Source of the DNA: Ignavibacteria bacterium
GTDB taxonomy: Bacteria > Bacteroidota > Ignavibacteria > Ignavibacteriales > Ignavibacteriaceae
Assembly (NCBI GenBank): GCA_030684555.1
Contig: JAUXVN010000010.1
Coordinates: forward strand, 1-64,000
Length of the DNA stretch: 64,000 nucleotides
Direction: 5' to 3'
Shown here piece after piece: positions 34,641-42,903 of this stretch. Made by a program: the position numbers and the translations under genes. Numbering within the stretch: position 1 is the first letter of the stretch; each line of letters opens with the position of its first letter. The notes under the pieces were generated by a model that saw nothing but the letters and a program-made list of their open reading frames with translations, did not search any database and was not told the DNA's origin.

Positions 34641-35405
34641 ATGCTAAATGTTATTGGAATAATTCCTGCTCGATTTGCATCTTCTCGATTAATGGGGAAA
34701 CCACTTGCAGATATTGGTGGTAAATCAATGATCCAGCATACTTACGAGAGTGCTTCAAAAGCTAAATTGATTAGCAGAGTTATAGTTGCTGTTGATGATC
34801 ATAGAGTCTATCAGGCTGTCAAAAAATTTGGCGGTGAAGTAATCATGACTCCGGGAGATATTACAACCGGCTCAGATCGAATTGCCTACGTTGCTTCAAA
34901 ACTAAGTTCATCAGATATTATAGTAAATATTCAAGGAGATGAGCCATTTATTAATGGTCAAATGATTGATCAAGCTATTGAACCTTTACTTTTTGATAAG
35001 TCAATTGAGGTTTCCACTCTTGCAAAAAAAATTAGTTCTGTCTCTGAATTGAAATCAAATTCCGTTGTGAAAGTAGTTTTTGATGCAAGTAATTTTGCTC
35101 TATATTTTTCGCGTACGCCAATCCCTTTTGTTCGTGATGCAAGCAATTTTCTTGAACGATTTCAGAGTGCAGATTTTTACAAACATATTGGCTTATACGT
35201 TTTTCGCACAAAAATTCTTCAACACTTTACAACATTGCAACCGACTTATCTTGAGCAAATCGAAAAATTGGAACAACTTAGGATGCTTGAAAATGGAATA
35301 AGAATTAAAATTGTCGAGACAGAATTTGAAAGTCTATCTGTTGATACTCCTGAAGATTTAGAAAGAGCAAGAATTTTTTACAAAAAAATGAAATCGGTAA
35401 AATGA
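34641..35405 (+). CDS. kdsB: 3-deoxy-manno-octulosonate cytidylyltransferase
   Basis: 254 residues. KdsB activates Kdo as CMP-Kdo for the inner core of lipopolysaccharide. Signatures: GIIPARFASSRLMGKPLADI, TGSDRIAYVASKL, INIQGDEPF-type loop (VNIQGDEPFING) and RTPIPFVRD. The stop overlaps the next gene (ATGA). Presence shows an LPS-bearing outer membrane. Confidence 0.96.
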   Translation: MLNVIGIIPARFASSRLMGKPLADIGGKSMIQHTYESASKAKLISRVIVAVDDHRVYQAVKKFGGEVIMTPGDITTGSDRIAYVASKLSSSDIIVNIQGDEPFINGQMIDQAIEPLLFDKSIEVSTLAKKISSVSELKSNSVVKVVFDASNFALYFSRTPIPFVRDASNFLERFQSADFYKHIGLYVFRTKILQHFTTLQPTYLEQIEKLEQLRMLENGIRIKIVETEFESLSVDTPEDLERARIFYKKMKSVK

Positions 35406-36373
35406 AAACACATTCATTTAATTATCCCAAAAGATTAACATTAGCCAATATTCCTACACCTATTCAAAAACTCCGATTTCGTGAATCCGCATTTTTAATA
35501 AAAAGAGATGATTTGACCGGATTAGAACTTTCCGGGAATAAAGTTCGAAAGTTGGAATTTTTACTTCATTACGCAAAAAAACTAAAAGCAGATTTGTTAT
35601 TCACCTGCGGTGGTGAACAATCAAATCATGCTAGGGCTACTGTGTTTGCTGCAAAATCAATTGGATTAAACACCAAATTATTTTTGTGGGGAAAAGAATC
35701 AACTTTAGCAGATGGTAATCTCTTCTTGAATAAGTTTCTAAATACTGAAATAAAGTACTTAACCAAATTGGAGTACGACAATGTCAATTCCATCATGTTT
35801 GAAGAAAAGCTTAAGCTGGAGAAAGCTGGTAAAAAGATATTCATCATACCGGAAGGTGGTTCATCTGAAGTAGGAATTTGGGGCTACGTAAAAGCATTTG
35901 AGGAAATAATTGAGCAAAGAAATTTTAATATTAATTCAATATTAACAGCTTGCGGTTCGGGTGGTACAAGTGCGGGACTGCTTCTCGGTGCACATCTTTA
36001 TGGAAAAAAGTTTCAGATATTGGCTGTCAATGTTTTATATCCGGCAGATGTTATGAGAAATAAAATTTTAGAACTGGTTGAGAATACAATCAGAAAATAT
36101 AGTTTAAAGATTAAATTGGATGAATCTTTACTCGAAGTTGTTGATGGTTACTCAACCGAAGGATATAAAAACATAAGTAATGAAAAAATTAAAGTTATTA
36201 GAGAATTTGCCGGACAAACCGGAATCATACTTGACCCGGCTTATACCGGTAAAGCATTTTATGCGTATCAAGAGCAATACCTTAAGAGTAAAAATTTGTC
36301 AAGAACTTTATTCATACACACTGGCGGATTATTTGGCGTTTTTCCCAAGAGAAAATTATTTTTACAAAACTGA
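35402..36373 (+). CDS. PLP enzyme, D-cysteine desulfhydrase/ACC deaminase family
   Basis: 323 residues of the fold type II PLP family. The lysine that binds PLP is in GLELSGNKVRKLEFLL; GGEQSNHARATVFAAK follows and the phosphate loop is TACGSGGTSAGLLLG. Members act as D-cysteine desulfhydrase or, less often, 1-aminocyclopropane-1-carboxylate deaminase. I cannot separate these by sequence alone; desulfhydrase is the commoner role outside plant-associated bacteria. Start overlaps the kdsB stop. Confidence 0.88.
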   Translation: MKTHSFNYPKRLTLANIPTPIQKLRFRESAFLIKRDDLTGLELSGNKVRKLEFLLHYAKKLKADLLFTCGGEQSNHARATVFAAKSIGLNTKLFLWGKESTLADGNLFLNKFLNTEIKYLTKLEYDNVNSIMFEEKLKLEKAGKKIFIIPEGGSSEVGIWGYVKAFEEIIEQRNFNINSILTACGSGGTSAGLLLGAHLYGKKFQILAVNVLYPADVMRNKILELVENTIRKYSLKIKLDESLLEVVDGYSTEGYKNISNEKIKVIREFAGQTGIILDPAYTGKAFYAYQEQYLKSKNLSRTLFIHTGGLFGVFPKRKLFLQN

Positions 36374-36442
36374 TTAAAAATCTTTATTGCAAATAATCAC
36401 GAATAACTTTTATCAAATCAATAAAAGAGGTATTTTTAAATT

Positions 36443-36853
36443 ATGAATTGTATATTTTGTGATATAGTCAATCGTTTGGAGAATGCAGAAATTCTTTATG
36501 AAGATAATGAAACTATGGCATTCCTTGATATTAGACCTTTCAACCATGGACATTCATTAGTCATTCCTAAAAATCATTATAGTAATTTTTTAGAAGTTTC
36601 AAATGAAGATTTATCTGCGATGATGAAGCTAGTACAAAAATTAGCAAATTCAGTTAAAACCTCGCTCAATGCAGATGGTTACAATATTCTATCAAATAAC
36701 GGGATAGCTGCGGGTCAGACCATTTTCCATTGCCATTTTCATATTATACCGAGATTTAATTCAGATGGATTTAAGTTCAAAATGAATCTAAAAGAGTATG
36801 AAGAAAATGAAATGCGGGAAATTGCTTTTAAAATAAAAGAAAATTTGAAATAG
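36443..36853 (+). CDS. HIT-family hydrolase
   Basis: 136 residues with CIFCDIVNRLENAEILYED at the front (zinc-type Cys pair), the strand HSLVIPKNHY and the histidine triad HCHFHIIPRF near residue 100. HIT enzymes hydrolyse nucleoside phosphoramidates or AppppA-type dinucleotides. Separated by 12 bases from the B12 gene downstream. Confidence 0.93.
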   Translation: MNCIFCDIVNRLENAEILYEDNETMAFLDIRPFNHGHSLVIPKNHYSNFLEVSNEDLSAMMKLVQKLANSVKTSLNADGYNILSNNGIAAGQTIFHCHFHIIPRFNSDGFKFKMNLKEYEENEMREIAFKIKENLK

Positions 36854-36865
36854 TAGGAGAGCTTA

Positions 36866-37276
36866 ATGGATAAAAAAATAAGAGTTCTTGTAGCCAAAGC
36901 TGGATTGGACGGTCACGATAGAGGAGCAAAAGTTATTGCTGCCGCACTTCGTGATGCTGGTATGGAAATTATTTATACAGGATTGAGACAAACTCCAGAA
37001 ATGATTGTTGAAGCGGCTATTCAAGAAGATGTTGATGTAATAGGAATTAGTATACTTTCAGGTGCTCATATGACAATCTTCCCTAAAATAAAAAAACTTA
37101 TGACAGAAAAGGGAATTGATGATGTTTTATTAACAGGTGGCGGAATTATTCCTGAAGAAGACATCCAAAAGCTGAAAGAAATTGGTGTTGGCGAATTATT
37201 TACCCCCGGTGCTGCTACCTACAATATTGCCGGGTATATCAAAAAATGGTGTAATGAGAATCCTAAAATTCATTAG
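36866..37276 (+). CDS. Cobalamin-binding domain protein (methylmalonyl-CoA mutase C-terminal type)
   Basis: 136 residues, only the B12-binding domain. The cobalamin lower-ligand motif is [20 protein letters not shown] (DxHxxG), followed by [14 protein letters not shown] and [12 protein letters not shown]. It is the small or C-terminal subunit type of methylmalonyl-CoA mutase and its relatives. The catalytic subunit is not in this window, so it must be encoded elsewhere or this is a free B12-binding protein. TAGGAGAG ahead of the ATG sets the start. Confidence 0.92.
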   Translation: MDKKIRVLVAKAGLDGHDRGAKVIAAALRDAGMEIIYTGLRQTPEMIVEAAIQEDVDVIGISILSGAHMTIFPKIKKLMTEKGIDDVLLTGGGIIPEEDIQKLKEIGVGELFTPGAATYNIAGYIKKWCNENPKIH

Positions 37277-37294
37277 TTAAAAGCAATTTCTTCA

Positions 37295-37317
37295 GAGCCT
37301 TAAATTTGTTAAGGCTC
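37295..37317 (+). terminator. Hairpin after the B12-binding gene
   Basis: A perfect 9-bp stem GAGCCTTAA (37295-37303) and TTAAGGCTC (37309-37317) with loop ATTTG. It lies 18 bases after the stop at 37276. It is followed by CGTCTG rather than a T-run, so factor-independent termination is not certain. Confidence 0.55.
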
Positions 37318-37426
37318 CGTCTGTACTTCAAAAAAAATCGAAATAATGTAAATTCCCATTCCTTGGTAAACCGGGCTAATTATGGTATATTTATTGCTTA
37401 AATTTTAATAATTAGCAAGACATTAT

Positions 37427-38485
37427 ATGCAAATTGGATTGATTGGTTTACAAAACTCCGGTAAAACCACACTTTATAATACGGTCTCATATTCTTCCGG
37501 TGACTCAAATAGAACAGTAGTAAAAGTTCCCGATGACAGACTCGATAAATTAACAGCACTTTTTAATCCGAAGAAACAAATAAATGCAACATTAGAAATT
37601 ATTGATATCCCCGGATTACAACTTTCTGATGAGGGGAAAGTCAAAATATCTAATGATTTTCTTTCGAAGGTTAAAAATAACGATGCACTTTTTCATATCG
37701 TAAGACAATTTGAAAATGAATCCGTTCCGCATCCTGAGAGTTCGGTTGATGTTCTAAGAGATATTAAATTTCTTGAAACAGAATTTCTTTTAGCAGATAT
37801 GACATTAATCGAGAACCGGCTTGAAAAGATTCAGAAAGAGATTTTAAAAACCAAAAATGAACAGGTACAACGAGAATTTCCGGTATTTAAAAAACTTCAA
37901 GAACATATTGAAAAAGAGATTCCACTGCGTGATTTAGAACTTGACGAAAGTGAAAAGAAAATTCTCTCAGGTTATCAATTCCTAACACTAAAACCGTTAT
38001 TAATAGGAATCAATTTTGATGAAAACTCGAAGGATTCTGTAAAGGAGATAGTTGAGAAAGTAAAATCAGTTTTTTCAAATGCGAATTATGAAATTATTCC
38101 ATTCTTTGGTCAATTTGAATTTGAATTATCACAACTACCGGAAGAAGAATCATCAGTTTTTATGAATGATTTTGGAATTGAAGAATCTGCTTTCACAAGA
38201 ATTCTAAGAACTCTTTATCAACTTCTTGGATTACAATCTTTTTTTACTGTTGGTGAAGATGAGTGCCGGGCATGGACAATTAAAATAAACATGACAGCAC
38301 AAGAAGCTGCAGGTGTAATCCACTCAGATTTTTACTCAAAATTTATTCGCGCCGAAGTTGTAAGCTATAATGATTATATGCAATACGGTTCATTTCCAAA
38401 ATGTAAAGAAGCAGGCGTCTGGCGTTTGGAAGGTAAAGAATATATAGTAAAAGACGGCGATATTTTAAATATCCGTCACAGTTAA
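37427..38485 (+). CDS. ychF: YchF-type GTPase/ATPase
   Basis: 352 residues, usual length for YchF (OBG family, TGS-containing). P-loop GLQNSGKTTLYNTVS, switch II DIPGLQLSDE, a coiled insertion at about 120-190, then INFDENS, where the NxxE pattern stands in for the GTPase NKxD motif as in ATP-preferring YchF. The C-terminal TGS-like region ends SYNDYMQYGSFPKCKEAG and GKEYIVKDGDILNIRH. It binds ribosomes and responds to stress. Single gene between two hairpin-flanked regions. Confidence 0.93.
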   Translation: MQIGLIGLQNSGKTTLYNTVSYSSGDSNRTVVKVPDDRLDKLTALFNPKKQINATLEIIDIPGLQLSDEGKVKISNDFLSKVKNNDALFHIVRQFENESVPHPESSVDVLRDIKFLETEFLLADMTLIENRLEKIQKEILKTKNEQVQREFPVFKKLQEHIEKEIPLRDLELDESEKKILSGYQFLTLKPLLIGINFDENSKDSVKEIVEKVKSVFSNANYEIIPFFGQFEFELSQLPEEESSVFMNDFGIEESAFTRILRTLYQLLGLQSFFTVGEDECRAWTIKINMTAQEAAGVIHSDFYSKFIRAEVVSYNDYMQYGSFPKCKEAGVWRLEGKEYIVKDGDILNIRHS

Positions 38486-38519
38486 TGATGAAAATATAAA
38501 AAGGAAAGACAGCATTTAG

Positions 38520-40367
38520 ATGCAAGTATTAGAAAAAATTAGAAACATAGCCATAATAGCACACGTTGATCATGGTAAAACAACTTTAGTTGATTTTATC
38601 TTAAAACAGACCGGTGCTTGGCGAGTTAATCAGCAGGTTGAAAAAAGAATTATGGACTCCAATGACATTGAAAAAGAAAGAGGAATTACAATTCTTGCCA
38701 AAAATTTAAGTGTAAGTTATAATGGATATAAGATAAATATTATTGATACTCCCGGTCATGCTGATTTTGGTGGTGAAGTTGAACGTACTTTATTAATGGT
38801 TGATGGTGTTCTTCTGCTAGTTGATGCTGCTGAAGGTCCGTTGCCTCAAACAAAATTTGTATTGAAGAAATCACTTGAACTTGGGTTGAAGCCAATTGTA
38901 GTCATTAACAAAATCGATAGAAAAGATGCACGACCGAACGATGTACTAAATGAAGTATTCGATTTATTCGTCGCTCTTGGGGCTTCAGATGAACAACTTG
39001 ATTTCCCGTATGTTTTTGCAATTGCGAAACAAGGCATTGCAAAATCAACTTTGGAAGAGGAAAGCACCACACTTGTTCCGTTACTTGACATCATAATTAA
39101 ACATATACCCCAACCGGATGCAGATCCTGCTGCACCATTTCAAATGCTAATCTCATCCATAGATTATAACGACTATCTTGGCAGGATTGGTATTGGCAAA
39201 ATTCATAAAGGAGTGATCAAAGTTGGTGATCAAATTGTGCATATTGAGCGTGAAGGAAATAAGACTAATTCAAAAGTAACTAAACTTTACGCTTTCGAAA
39301 ATATTAAAAGAGTCGAAATTACAGATGCTGGAGCTGGTGATATTGTTGCAATAGCCGGACTTGAAGATGTTGATATTGGTGATACTTTAGCTGATCCAAA
39401 AAATCCTGAACAGTTACCTGCACTGGCTGTTGAAGAACCAAGGATAACTATGAACTTTATGGTTAATACTTCACCATTTGCCGGATTGGAAGGAAAGTAT
39501 GTAACGACAAGAAATCTTAGTGAACGATTGTCAAAAGAATTGAAAACTAATGTTAGTCTTCGTGTAGAAATAACTGACTCTCCCGATATTTTTAAAGTTA
39601 GCGGCAGGGGAGAATTACATCTTGCAATTCTTATTGAAAATATGCGCCGTGAAGGTTATGAATTAATGGTTAGCAAACCGGAAGTTATTCAGAAAAAAAT
39701 ATTAGGAGTAATTTCGGAACCTATTGAACATGTTATAATCGATGTCCCTGATGAATACGTGGGGATTGTAATTGAGAAACTCGGGAAAAGAAGAGCCGAG
39801 ATGAAAAATATGTTAACGTTCAATGAAAATACTCGTATCGAATTTTTTGTTCCGTCAAGAGGATTAATTGGTTACAGATCTGAATTTATGACAGATACCC
39901 GCGGTACCGGAATTCTTCACCATAACTTCCATGCTTATGAACCTCATAAGGGAGAAATTGTTCAACGTATAAGAGGCGCATTAGTTGCAATGGAGGGGGG
40001 AGTAGCTTCTTCATATGCTATGTGGAAACTTCAGGAGCGTTCCGTATTTTTTATTGATAACGGTACTAAAGTTTACGAAGGAATGGTAATTGGTGAGAAC
40101 TCAAGAAACAACGACATGGTTGTGAATGTCACCAAAACAAAACAGTTGAGTAATATGCGTGCCTCCGGAGCAGATGAAGCAATACGACTTGAACCACCAA
40201 AATTAATGACTCTTGAGCAAGCTATCGAATGGATTACAGATGACGAATTTGTTGAAGTGACACCTGAATCAATTAGAGTTAGAAAAAGACATCTAAAAGA
40301 GATGGATAAAAAAAATGCACGATTAGCTCAAAAACAAATTGATGCTGCCGCATTACTTGAGAATTAA
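38520..40367 (+). CDS. typA: Translational GTPase TypA/BipA
   Basis: 615 residues. BipA is a ribosome-binding EF-G-like GTPase acting in stress, cold and 50S assembly. G1 IIAHVDHGKTTLVDFIL, effector region DSNDIEKERGITI, G3 DTPGHADFGGEV, G4 NKIDRKDARP. The C-terminal domain carries the BipA mark RGLIGYRSEFMTDTRGTGI. GAAAGACAGC ahead of ATG gives a weak ribosome site. Confidence 0.97.
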   Translation: MQVLEKIRNIAIIAHVDHGKTTLVDFILKQTGAWRVNQQVEKRIMDSNDIEKERGITILAKNLSVSYNGYKINIIDTPGHADFGGEVERTLLMVDGVLLLVDAAEGPLPQTKFVLKKSLELGLKPIVVINKIDRKDARPNDVLNEVFDLFVALGASDEQLDFPYVFAIAKQGIAKSTLEEESTTLVPLLDIIIKHIPQPDADPAAPFQMLISSIDYNDYLGRIGIGKIHKGVIKVGDQIVHIEREGNKTNSKVTKLYAFENIKRVEITDAGAGDIVAIAGLEDVDIGDTLADPKNPEQLPALAVEEPRITMNFMVNTSPFAGLEGKYVTTRNLSERLSKELKTNVSLRVEITDSPDIFKVSGRGELHLAILIENMRREGYELMVSKPEVIQKKILGVISEPIEHVIIDVPDEYVGIVIEKLGKRRAEMKNMLTFNENTRIEFFVPSRGLIGYRSEFMTDTRGTGILHHNFHAYEPHKGEIVQRIRGALVAMEGGVASSYAMWKLQERSVFFIDNGTKVYEGMVIGENSRNNDMVVNVTKTKQLSNMRASGADEAIRLEPPKLMTLEQAIEWITDDEFVEVTPESIRVRKRHLKEMDKKNARLAQKQIDAAALLEN

Positions 40368-40387
40368 AATTTGATAAAGGATTTATT

Positions 40388-41845
40388 ATGACCAAAGATA
40401 TTATTGCTGGTTTAGAACCAAAACTATTATGGGAACAGTTCTATGAAATTACCCAAGTTCCAAGACCTTCAAAAAAGGAAGAAAAAATTTTAAATCATCT
40501 TAAAAGTTTTTGTAATAAGAATGGTATTCAATTCAAACAGGATGCTACTGGTAATTTATTATTAAGTATTCCTGCAACTTCCGGAAAAGAAGAATCACCA
40601 ATAATTGTGCTTCAAGCGCACATTGACATGGTTTGTGAAAAGAATAAAGGAACAGATTTTGATTTTGAAAATGATCCGTTAAAATTAAGTATCGAAAATG
40701 GCTGGATCAAAGCAGAGGGGACTACTCTTGGCGCTGATAATGGAATTGGTGTTGCGGCGGCATTAGCAATAGCTATAGACAAAGATTCTGTCCATGGACC
40801 ATTGGAAATTTTATTGACCGTTGATGAGGAGACCGGTTTAACCGGTGCAAAAACAATTCAGCCTGATTTTATTTCCGGTAAAACTCTACTAAATCTCGAC
40901 TCTGAAGAAGATGGTGCTTTTTATATCGGCTGTTCTGGTGGTATTGATACTATGGGTGAATTTATTCCTTCTTACGATACTATGTTCTCAAACTATAATT
41001 CTTATGAATTGTTGGTTACTGGATTAAAAGGCGGACACTCAGGACTTGAGATCAACGCAGGCAGAGCTAATGCGATCAAACTTTTAACAAGACTCTTAAG
41101 CGGCTTAAGAAAGTTAGATTATAGAATTGCTGAAATTAGTGGCGGTAGTAAAAGGAATGCAATCCCACGCGAAGCTGAAGCGATTATTCTTCTGCATCCT
41201 GAAGATTATTCCGAAGCCAAAAGGATAATAGAAAAATATGAACACGCATTCATATTTGAAAACAAGACTGCTGACAATGGTGTAAAAGTTAATTTTGTTG
41301 AAATTAAAAAATCATTTGATAAAGCCTTTACCAGACAATTTGGTGAATGGTTAACTGATTCCTTGCTCGCTCTTCCACATGGTGTAATTCAAATGAGCAG
41401 CGATATTGAAGGGCTAGTTGAAACTTCTACGAACCTTGCCACATTAAAATATGAAAACGATAGAGTATTTATAGGAACGAGCCAAAGAAGTTCAATTGAA
41501 TCATCCAAAAGATATATTGCTGATTCAGTTCGCTCAGTTTTTGTGCTTGCACATGCATTAGTAAAAACAGGGGATGGTTATCCGGGTTGGAAACCCGATG
41601 TTAATTCAAATGTGCTTATCAAAGCAAAAGAGGTTTTTAGGAATTTATTTAATAAAGAACCTGAAGTGAAAGCTATTCATGCAGGTTTAGAGTGTGGTTT
41701 GCTTGGAGCAAAATATCCCGGTTTGGATATGATTTCATTTGGACCAACAATTCTTGGAGCACACTCACCGGATGAAAAAGTTGAAATTGTAACGGTTGAA
41801 AAGTTTTATAGGTTGTTAAAAGAATTATTAAAAGATTTGGTCTAA
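40388..41845 (+). CDS. pepD: Aminoacyl-histidine dipeptidase
   Basis: 485 residues, M20 metallopeptidase cleaving dipeptides such as carnosine-like X-His. Zinc ligands in VLQAHIDMVCEKNKG, TTLGADNGIGVA, VDEETGLTGA and the late IHAGLECGLLG, AHSPDEKVEI. The insert KGGHSGLEINAGRANAIK is typical of PepD. Its start follows the typA stop by about 20 bases. Confidence 0.95.
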   Translation: MTKDIIAGLEPKLLWEQFYEITQVPRPSKKEEKILNHLKSFCNKNGIQFKQDATGNLLLSIPATSGKEESPIIVLQAHIDMVCEKNKGTDFDFENDPLKLSIENGWIKAEGTTLGADNGIGVAAALAIAIDKDSVHGPLEILLTVDEETGLTGAKTIQPDFISGKTLLNLDSEEDGAFYIGCSGGIDTMGEFIPSYDTMFSNYNSYELLVTGLKGGHSGLEINAGRANAIKLLTRLLSGLRKLDYRIAEISGGSKRNAIPREAEAIILLHPEDYSEAKRIIEKYEHAFIFENKTADNGVKVNFVEIKKSFDKAFTRQFGEWLTDSLLALPHGVIQMSSDIEGLVETSTNLATLKYENDRVFIGTSQRSSIESSKRYIADSVRSVFVLAHALVKTGDGYPGWKPDVNSNVLIKAKEVFRNLFNKEPEVKAIHAGLECGLLGAKYPGLDMISFGPTILGAHSPDEKVEIVTVEKFYRLLKELLKDLV

Positions 41846-41956
41846 TTTATCATAGATAAAGTTTTTGTTAAACCCTGATTTGGCAAATTGTTAAAATTTT
41901 ATAAAACTCTTTATTGCAAAATTAGATTGACATCTTTACTTTAAAACAGCACTGAA

Positions 41957-42367
41957 TCAACTTTCTTTGTTTTCACAGTTATTGCAGCAACAGGTCTCAT
42001 AAATTTCATCATAACCATAATCGATGGTTAATTCTTCATCAATATTGATATTACGTGCGGCAACAAGCCAGAGACTTGATTCATCACGGTCTTGAACTTC
42101 GCAATTGTAGTTGCAGTCATGATTGATATATTTAATCTTGTCAGTTTTGTTTGTGTCTATATATGTTTCACCATTCCAAAATATGTAGACATTATTTTCT
42201 TCATTTTCACGGCGTTCACATTCATCACCTGATATTACTTCCCCGCTGATAATCATGATCTTTTCATCGGTTTTAATGAATCGGGAAGTATAAATCCCTT
42301 TCCCATGAATTTGAGAATCTTTCACATAGACAGATTTTTCAAACTCTTTAGATGTGTAGCTATCCAT
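41957..42367 (-). CDS. SET-domain protein (protein lysine methyltransferase-like)
   Basis: 136 residues from ATG 42367, preceded by AGGAAA; a longer reading from 42424 overlaps the upstream gene and is less likely. The SET fold is complete: SQIHGKGIYTSRFIKT, KYINHDCNYNCE (NHxxxxN-type cofactor motif), and the pseudoknot strand ELTIDYGYDEIYE. A Cys cluster CCCNNCE ends the protein, as in SET proteins with a post-SET zinc site. SET enzymes methylate protein lysines with S-adenosylmethionine. The substrate in bacteria is unknown. It starts two bases after the stop of a secreted protein gene. Confidence 0.9.
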   Translation of the reverse strand: MDSYTSKEFEKSVYVKDSQIHGKGIYTSRFIKTDEKIMIISGEVISGDECERRENEENNVYIFWNGETYIDTNKTDKIKYINHDCNYNCEVQDRDESSLWLVAARNINIDEELTIDYGYDEIYETCCCNNCENKES

Positions 42368-42368
42368 A

Positions 42369-42824
42369 TCAATTTTCCTGGTTATAGGTTGCACGTAGTT
42401 TTCTGATACGTAAAAGTTCATCAATTAATTTTTGTTGTATTGAATTCTGAGTTATAGGGAAAGCGTATTTAATATCTTCATCATAATCATCAATTCCATA
42501 TTGAAAACTCTTGACCTGGTTATTAGCGGGATTATAGTAAACGACTTCTTTAAGACTGTATCTATATTCTTCCAGGCTGATGAGGAATAAAGATTTAGTC
42601 CGCATAATATTTTTAGCAACTCCTTCAAGTTCTAAATGAGGTCGATGCAGTTCTAATAACCAAATCTCAAACTTTGCAGTGTTAATTGTATCTAATTGAG
42701 TTTGATCATACCAGACCTTTTGATTTTCATTTATAACTAATGGCTTCCAGACATGTTTCTCTTTTTGGGCGAGAGTAACAATGTTCAAGAATACTATAAA
42801 ACATATAACTAAATATTTTGACAT
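42369..42824 (-). CDS. Secreted protein of unknown function
   Basis: 151 residues. Signal peptide at about 1-19 (MSKYLVICFIVFLNIVTLAQ). The rest holds KVWYDQTQLDTI, FEIWLLELHRP and RYSLKEVVYYNPANN: the pattern of small periplasmic proteins with a surface-adhesin E-like look, but I do not recognise a family. Its stop sits immediately before the SET gene start, so the two are cotranscribed. Its partner role with the SET protein is not obvious, since one is exported and the other not. Confidence 0.65.
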   Translation of the reverse strand: MSKYLVICFIVFLNIVTLAQKEKHVWKPLVINENQKVWYDQTQLDTINTAKFEIWLLELHRPHLELEGVAKNIMRTKSLFLISLEEYRYSLKEVVYYNPANNQVKSFQYGIDDYDEDIKYAFPITQNSIQQKLIDELLRIRKLRATYNQEN

Positions 42825-42903
42825 AATTCTTTCTTGATATAATTGACATTGCGAAAATAACAGAATAAATTCTATTTCTAAATATATAAATTATGAAGGT
42901 CTC

